Positions 12,419 through 15,546 of a stretch of DNA of 15,546 bases are shown here, one piece after another. A program made the translations under genes and the position numbers. Source of the stretch: Candidatus Bathyarchaeota archaeon (lineage in GTDB: Archaea > Thermoproteota > Bathyarchaeia > TCS64). Below the pieces are notes generated by a model. That model searched no databases, was not told the origin of the DNA, and was given only the letters and a program-made list of their open reading frames with translations. Numbering within the stretch: the first letter of the stretch is position 1; every line of letters starts with the position of its first letter. Where the stretch lies: contig JAFGTA010000139.1 in assembly GCA_016934355.1 (NCBI GenBank), positions 1-15,546 of the forward strand, written 5' to 3'.

Positions 12419-13999
12419 TTAGATGAGCTGAGACACCTGTTCGCCGGTCTCTTGCTCCCAGAGGCTCTGTGGCTTCAACGTTACGAGGTTTTCTTTGTTC
12501 TGCCTCAGCGTCTCCTCCAACCTGTTGTCGAGAGCCTGGTCTCCTCGGATGAGGATTACTCTGGTGTGACCCAACGCCTTGATGTACTCCATGGTCTTCT
12601 CGAGGGTGAACTCAACCGTCTCATGGTCCAGAGGCTCGGCTATCTCGTACTGGCTGAGGGGGTAGGTCTCGGACAGCGGCTCCGGAACCGCGCCGTACGG
12701 CGCAGCGTAGAAGCAGATGTGCACCTCATCCACCTTGCCCTTCAGCCCCGCCTTCAGCTTCAGGTACCCGGGGTAAGTGTTGAACGGCTTCTGTGGCGGA
12801 CAGGGTAAAAGGAGAAGCGTGGTCTTGCCTTCGGGTCTCCCATAGTTTTCTTTGAGCTGCCTCGTGTACCGGGTGACCTCGGGCTTAGCGAGGCTGTGGT
12901 AGTCGTAGAAGAAGACGCCGCGGCCCTTGAACCCGTGGCTGCCCTCCTCCAGGTGTTCCCTGTAGGCGGCGAGGCGCCGGATGGCCGAGGTCATCTGGGG
13001 GTGCCCATTGGCGCGGGCCTCTACAAGGTCCCAGAGTCCGCCCTCGACGATGGCTTGCTTCACTACGTTTATCTCAGTCATGGTGGCGTGGAGGTTGTGC
13101 TCCGTCAGGAGCCTCTGCCTCTCTCCCTTTGGCATGGACTTGATCTCCTCGGCTGAGTGGCTGCTGCATACTGGGCAGTTGCATGGGAGGTACTGTAGGT
13201 CCTTGAGCTGGGAGGTGCCTCGGTTCGTGAGGTACCTGTCGTCCTTGGCGTAGAGGACGTACGCCGCCGAGTCGAATAGGTCGCAGCCCATGGCTACGCT
13301 CATAGCGAATATCATGGGGTGGCCTGCGCCGAACAGGTGTAGTGGCCTCTCAGGCGGGATGTTGAGCTTGGCGGTCATTGTCATGTCCACGAGGACCGGG
13401 TACATGTACCGCTCCATGACCTCTGTGGGGCTGCCGAGGGCGTGTATGTCGTACGGCATCTTCCCTATCCTCTTGGCTGAGGTGGCGACGAGGTCAAGGT
13501 GCCTTCCCCCCTGTATGGGCCCCACCCAGAGGGCGTCCGAGTCCTCTACGAGGGGAAGCGCCGCCTCCGCCCGTCTCAGGGTCTCCTCGACCGTGTACTC
13601 GACGTCTTCCCGGGGCACGTCCCACCCTGTGGGTATGTCCAGTATGACGGCAATGTCTGAGCCTATGCTCTTCTGCCACTCGATGATCTCTGGCTGGGAA
13701 ATCTCGACGCCGCCGTAGACGAGTATCTGGTAGGCGCCGCTGTCCGTCATGACGACGCCGTCGTAGTCCAGCAGGTCGTGGACCTTGAGGTCGGGGATGT
13801 CGCCGAACCGCCTCTTTATGATGTAGCTGTTGGTGATGACTATGTCGCAGCCGAACTCTTTCTTCATGCGTTTCGGCGCGAGTGTCTGGAGCACCGGGTT
13901 GATGACGGGCATGAAGGCGGGGGTCTCAACCTCCCCGCCCTTGGTCCTCAGCCTCCCGATGCGGCCCAGAAGGTCCCTGTCCCGGAGCTCGAACGACAT
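12419..13999 (-). CDS. tgtA: Archaeosine tRNA-guanine(15) transglycosylase, PUA domain not seen
   Basis: 526 residues. This enzyme swaps guanine-15 in the tRNA D loop for preQ0, the first step to archaeosine. TIM-barrel catalytic domain 1-350: MTDSGAYQ with Asp86, QGGRHLDLV, LHLFGAGHPMIFAMSVAMGC and Asp243 in LFDSAAY (nucleophile position). The zinc site is CNCPVC (Cys273, 275, 278) with His301. Residues about 375-526 (TTLLLLPCPPQKPFNTYPGY onward) match the C1/DUF5591-type domain shared with ArcS. The protein ends there, where full-length archaeal TgtA continues to C2 and the PUA domain that grips the acceptor stem. ATG 13999 sits about 27 bases from a TATA box at 14021-14030, so the mRNA is leaderless. 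A separate PUA protein elsewhere may complete it. Confidence 0.93.
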   Translation of the reverse strand: MSFELRDRDLLGRIGRLRTKGGEVETPAFMPVINPVLQTLAPKRMKKEFGCDIVITNSYIIKRRFGDIPDLKVHDLLDYDGVVMTDSGAYQILVYGGVEISQPEIIEWQKSIGSDIAVILDIPTGWDVPREDVEYTVEETLRRAEAALPLVEDSDALWVGPIQGGRHLDLVATSAKRIGKMPYDIHALGSPTEVMERYMYPVLVDMTMTAKLNIPPERPLHLFGAGHPMIFAMSVAMGCDLFDSAAYVLYAKDDRYLTNRGTSQLKDLQYLPCNCPVCSSHSAEEIKSMPKGERQRLLTEHNLHATMTEINVVKQAIVEGGLWDLVEARANGHPQMTSAIRRLAAYREHLEEGSHGFKGRGVFFYDYHSLAKPEVTRYTRQLKENYGRPEGKTTLLLLPCPPQKPFNTYPGYLKLKAGLKGKVDEVHICFYAAPYGAVPEPLSETYPLSQYEIAEPLDHETVEFTLEKTMEYIKALGHTRVILIRGDQALDNRLEETLRQNKENLVTLKPQSLWEQETGEQVSQLI

Positions 14000-14020
14000 G
14001 GAGAGTGTTAACTATAGGGC

Positions 14021-14030
14021 ATGTTTTATG
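14021..14030 (-). promoter_or_regulatory. TATA box of tgtA
   Basis: Minus-strand CATAAAACAT is centred 26-27 bases before ATG 13999. Confidence 0.6.
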
Positions 14031-14060
14031 CTTAACGTATGGGCGGCCGTTTCGCTGATA

Positions 14061-14081
14061 AAGTGAGCCACTTTCTCACTT
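14061..14081. repeat. 7-bp inverted repeat AAGTGAG-N7-CTCACTT
   Basis: Perfect arms upstream of the tgtA TATA box and 29 bases after the zinc-ribbon gene stop. With one bulged base the stem grows to 9 bp (minus-strand ATAAGTGAG...CTCACTTTAT). It could be the terminator of the upstream two-gene unit or an operator for tgtA. Confidence 0.4.
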
Positions 14082-14109
14082 ATTCTCGCCTGATGAAGAG
14101 CCGCGAAGA

Positions 14110-14340
14110 TTAGGCTGTTTTCTCGGGACAGCAGACCTTGCACGGCACCCAGATCATGTCGCCGTGGTTTTTCTTGAAGAACTCCTTGGCTTCTGAGGTG
14201 GACTCGAAGCTGAACCAGCCCCCGTTATCATCTAACCTGTTCACGCCCTTTTTACGCGTCTCTCTGGCCAGACAGTACCGGCAGCCGTCTCTATGAAGCT
14301 TGACTGCTCCTGTCGGCAGGTCCACGTTTAGCCAGTACAT
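14110..14340 (-). CDS. Small four-cysteine (Ada-like zinc-ribbon) protein
   Basis: 76 residues. Two Cys pairs, CRYC (20-23) and CKVCCP (67-72), frame a middle part GGWFSFESTSEAKEFFKKNH. The pattern H..GCxxC ... F.S..EA..F ... PCKxCxP resembles the Ada metal-binding fold found in small stand-alone proteins, where a single zinc is held by the four Cys. This is pattern resemblance only. ATG at 14340 lies 7 bases after the stop of the gene at 14348, so they are one operon. The function may be DNA or protein contact; no catalytic motif is seen. Confidence 0.7.
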   Translation of the reverse strand: MYWLNVDLPTGAVKLHRDGCRYCLARETRKKGVNRLDDNGGWFSFESTSEAKEFFKKNHGDMIWVPCKVCCPEKTA

Positions 14341-14347
14341 CGATGAA

Positions 14348-14917
14348 TCAGTCCATCATCTTCTCGATGCTGATGAGGTTCTTGAAGTCGAGCAGAAGCT
14401 GATCGTACCAACCCCTCTCTGCGTGGAAGTTGGCGTTATCGCTCACGACCCTGATGGGGCACACGGCTTTCCCCTTCTCGTAGCCCTTACAGTCACTCTC
14501 TTTCTGGGGCGCTTTTCCGCACTTTGATTCACACAGCCTCACGGTAGTCTCTTTGACGGCTTGCAGTATCTCCATTGTGCTCCACGATGGCTTCGACTTG
14601 GGGGTGACTAGTTCAAAGTTGTCGACTGTAGTGAGGTACTTGTACGCGCTATCCGTGGCGTGCTCAGCCACGACTATTACCTCCTCGAAGTCTGTGCCAC
14701 CAAGGGCTTCGACGAGGTGCCGGGCCGAGTCGAGGCTCACCTTGCCGGACTCGCCCTTGGGATCAGCGAAAACCTTCAGCAGCTTTGCTTCGCCGCCGTT
14801 GTTCATGTAGTCGAGGGACGAGTTCTCCTCGTCGTATCCATCGTACTTGAACCCTTGAAGCGTTTTGAATAACTCGACCCGTTCTTCCAGCCACTCTGAT
14901 TCGAAATCTATCTCCAT
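14348..14917 (-). CDS. Unrecognised protein with tentative restriction-endonuclease-like (Mrr/Rpb5-N) fold and a four-Cys segment
   Basis: 189 residues. An acidic N-terminal helix (MEIDFESEWLEERVELFKTL) leads to LLKVFADPKGESGKVSLDSA ... VIVVAEHATDSAYKYL ... FELVTPKS. That order (strand, strand, helix, strand, AT..A helix, strand) is what one sees in Mrr-like nucleases and in the N-terminal domain of RNA polymerase subunit Rpb5. A clear catalytic D...(E/Q)xK is missing, so activity is doubtful. Cys129, 133, 143 and 153 could bind zinc or an iron-sulfur cluster. ATG at 14917; AGTAAATTAG at 14947-14938 may be its TATA box (leaderless). It is first gene of a pair with the zinc-ribbon protein. I do not recognise the family. 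Confidence 0.65.
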   Translation of the reverse strand: MEIDFESEWLEERVELFKTLQGFKYDGYDEENSSLDYMNNGGEAKLLKVFADPKGESGKVSLDSARHLVEALGGTDFEEVIVVAEHATDSAYKYLTTVDNFELVTPKSKPSWSTMEILQAVKETTVRLCESKCGKAPQKESDCKGYEKGKAVCPIRVVSDNANFHAERGWYDQLLLDFKNLISIEKMMD

Positions 14918-14992
14918 TTATATCAAAACCGAGAAATCGTCTAATTTACTAATAGGTGATGGAGCGTTATATACTTAATGTTGTAGTTGTTA

Positions 14993-15002
14993 TCTATATA
15001 AA
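14993..15002 (+). promoter_or_regulatory. Strong TATA box without a known gene
   Basis: CTATATAAAG predicts plus-strand transcription from about 15025 into the AT-rich region, where only a short ORF (15107-15226) follows. Confidence 0.4.
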
Positions 15003-15106
15003 GCTCGGTAATTATGATAAAATCATCGTAAAAAGAAACGTTCTATCTTTAAAAAAATGTTTATTTATCCCAAAAAAATGGTTTATTGACGTTTTTCCTA
15101 TTACAG

Positions 15107-15226
15107 ATGATTGCTGTGAAGAGAAAAAAGACAGGGGCTTTCTCCAAATCTGATGAATGCCTCGACGTTGAGCCCCAAGACGAGTCCAGTTGTGAAGTAC
15201 CAAACGCAGTTAACGTCGTGCTATAG
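15107..15226 (+). CDS. Possible 39-residue small protein
   Basis: ATG 15107 to TAG 15224-15226. The peptide is basic at the start (MIAVKRKKTGAFSKSDE), then acidic with two Cys (CLDVEPQDESSCEVP). The frame is open back to 15053; a TTG at 15086 would add a hydrophobic LTFFLLQ, making a longer N-terminus. GC content rises exactly over this ORF compared with the AT-rich leader, which favours coding. The TATA box at 14993 supports transcription. It could also be the tail of a decayed gene. Confidence 0.3.
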   Translation: MIAVKRKKTGAFSKSDECLDVEPQDESSCEVPNAVNVVL

Positions 15227-15250
15227 AACTAGTGTATGCAAAAATGGGGG

Positions 15251-15546
15251 TTAGGTGGTCTCCGCGAGGAACCTGTTGTAGATGTCCATGACCCTGTCGG
15301 CTGCGGGCCCTGTGCCTTCTATGACGCCTGTCTCGTTGAGCCTGATCTTGTTCATCACGACTAGGACGCCTGCCTCCGGGAAGGCCTGAACCATGTTTGG
15401 GAAGACGCGTTCCAGCCTCTCCTTGAGCCCCTCAAGGTTGAATGGCCTATCGGTGGCCATCACCTTAGCAACGGTGTTGCCTGTGAGGATTAGCCTGTGG
15501 TATAGTGTGCCCTGCGTGCCCTTGACGTCGCCTAGGGCGACGCTCA
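15251..15546 (-). CDS. Conserved-looking protein of unknown function (partial, 5' end outside window)
   Basis: The frame stays open from the window edge to TAA 15253-15251, about 97 residues. It begins SVALGDVKGTQGTLYHRLIL and continues through NLEGLKERLERVFPNMVQAF, VLVVMNKIRLNETGVIEGTG and PAADRVMDIYNRFLAET. GTG/ATG codons at 15463-15458 are internal because the frame reads on with well-formed protein upstream. It looks like a compact alpha/beta archaeal protein. I do not recognise the family and cannot see its N-terminus. A T5 run lies seven to eleven bases after the stop. Confidence 0.75.
   Translation of the reverse strand, partial: SVALGDVKGTQGTLYHRLILTGNTVAKVMATDRPFNLEGLKERLERVFPNMVQAFPEAGVLVVMNKIRLNETGVIEGTGPAADRVMDIYNRFLAETT

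Larger units (their letters stand above)
14918..15250. other. AT-rich intergenic region with a strong plus-strand TATA box
   Basis: About 330 bases. It contains the minus-strand promoter of the 14917 gene, a plus-strand CTATATAAAG (14993-15002) with no annotated gene behind it, poly-A/T runs at 15047-15080, a 40-codon plus-strand ORF (15107-15226) and a T5 run on the minus strand after the 15251 gene (15244-15240). No tRNA or clear C/D-box RNA was found. Confidence 0.5.

Noticed and set aside
14050..14110. C/D-box guide RNA suggested by CTGATAA and CTGATGA
   Set aside because: C' and D' would overlap and no terminal D box follows; the inverted repeat at 14061-14081 explains the structure better.
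14956..15153. 65-codon plus-strand frame in the AT-rich gap
   Set aside because: It starts upstream of the only good TATA box start site and has an AT-driven Ile/Lys/Val composition with no motif.
15140..15215. C/D-box guide RNA suggested by CTGATGA at 15150 and TTGA-like boxes
   Set aside because: One C-like box is present but proper D/D' CTGA boxes and the expected 12-base guide spacing are missing, and the stretch reads as a small ORF.
1..15546. CRISPR arrays, insertion sequences, integrases, att sites next to the two tRNAs
   Set aside because: No regularly spaced repeats, transposase or integrase motifs, and no repeated tRNA 3' ends were seen.

Overview
The window comes from an archaeon. 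TATA/BRE-like boxes lie about 25-30 bases before many starts. The genes include an archaeosine tRNA-guanine transglycosylase, an archaeal CPSF-type beta-CASP ribonuclease, a long-type archaeal FKBP, a geranylgeranyl-reductase-family flavoprotein (archaeal lipid saturation) and ribosomal protein eL38. From what is known of its distribution, eL38 is patchy in archaea and points to the TACK/Asgard side, so a Thaumarchaeota- or Bathyarchaeia-like lineage is a reasonable guess. I cannot name a species. Genes are GC-rich and intergenic DNA is AT-rich. TAG is a common stop. GTG and TTG starts are frequent, and many transcripts look leaderless.

Left part (1-2276): a geranylgeranyl-reductase-like gene (partial) lies behind an FKBP-type prolyl isomerase with an acidic N-terminal tail (both minus). 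Divergent from them is a small membrane protein built like a histidine kinase, but without the phospho-acceptor histidine and without an ATPase domain. A small winged-helix-like regulator follows on the minus strand, preceded by a 21-codon ORF in the same frame and separated from it by one TAG.

Signalling block (2500-5366): three receiver proteins have different outputs. Receiver-GAF (plus) converges on a minus-strand pair, receiver-PAS then receiver plus an unrecognised Cys-containing domain. No complete kinase is present, so these proteins must take signals from kinases encoded elsewhere.

Middle (5400-9300): a CAT-anticodon tRNA (Met or Ile2); a membrane protein with a duplicated two-helix module and a C-terminal IPT/TIG domain; tRNA-Glu(TTC); a DinB-like protein with an unusual N-terminal domain; an M20 (ArgE/DapE-type) metallohydrolase; and a small basic protein of unknown function.

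Right part (9384-15546, nearly all minus): eL38, an MFS transporter, aCPSF2-type RNase, TgtA lacking a visible PUA domain, a two-gene unit (four-Cys protein with a tentative nuclease-like fold, then a small Ada-like zinc-ribbon protein), an AT-rich stretch with a strong TATA box and a possible 39-aa ORF, and the 3' part of an unrecognised gene at the edge. The RNA-processing and translation genes (eL38, aCPSF2, TgtA and the tRNAs) are the conserved core. The signalling block and the 14.1-15.2 kb region are the more accessory parts. I found no CRISPR array, insertion sequence or integrase.
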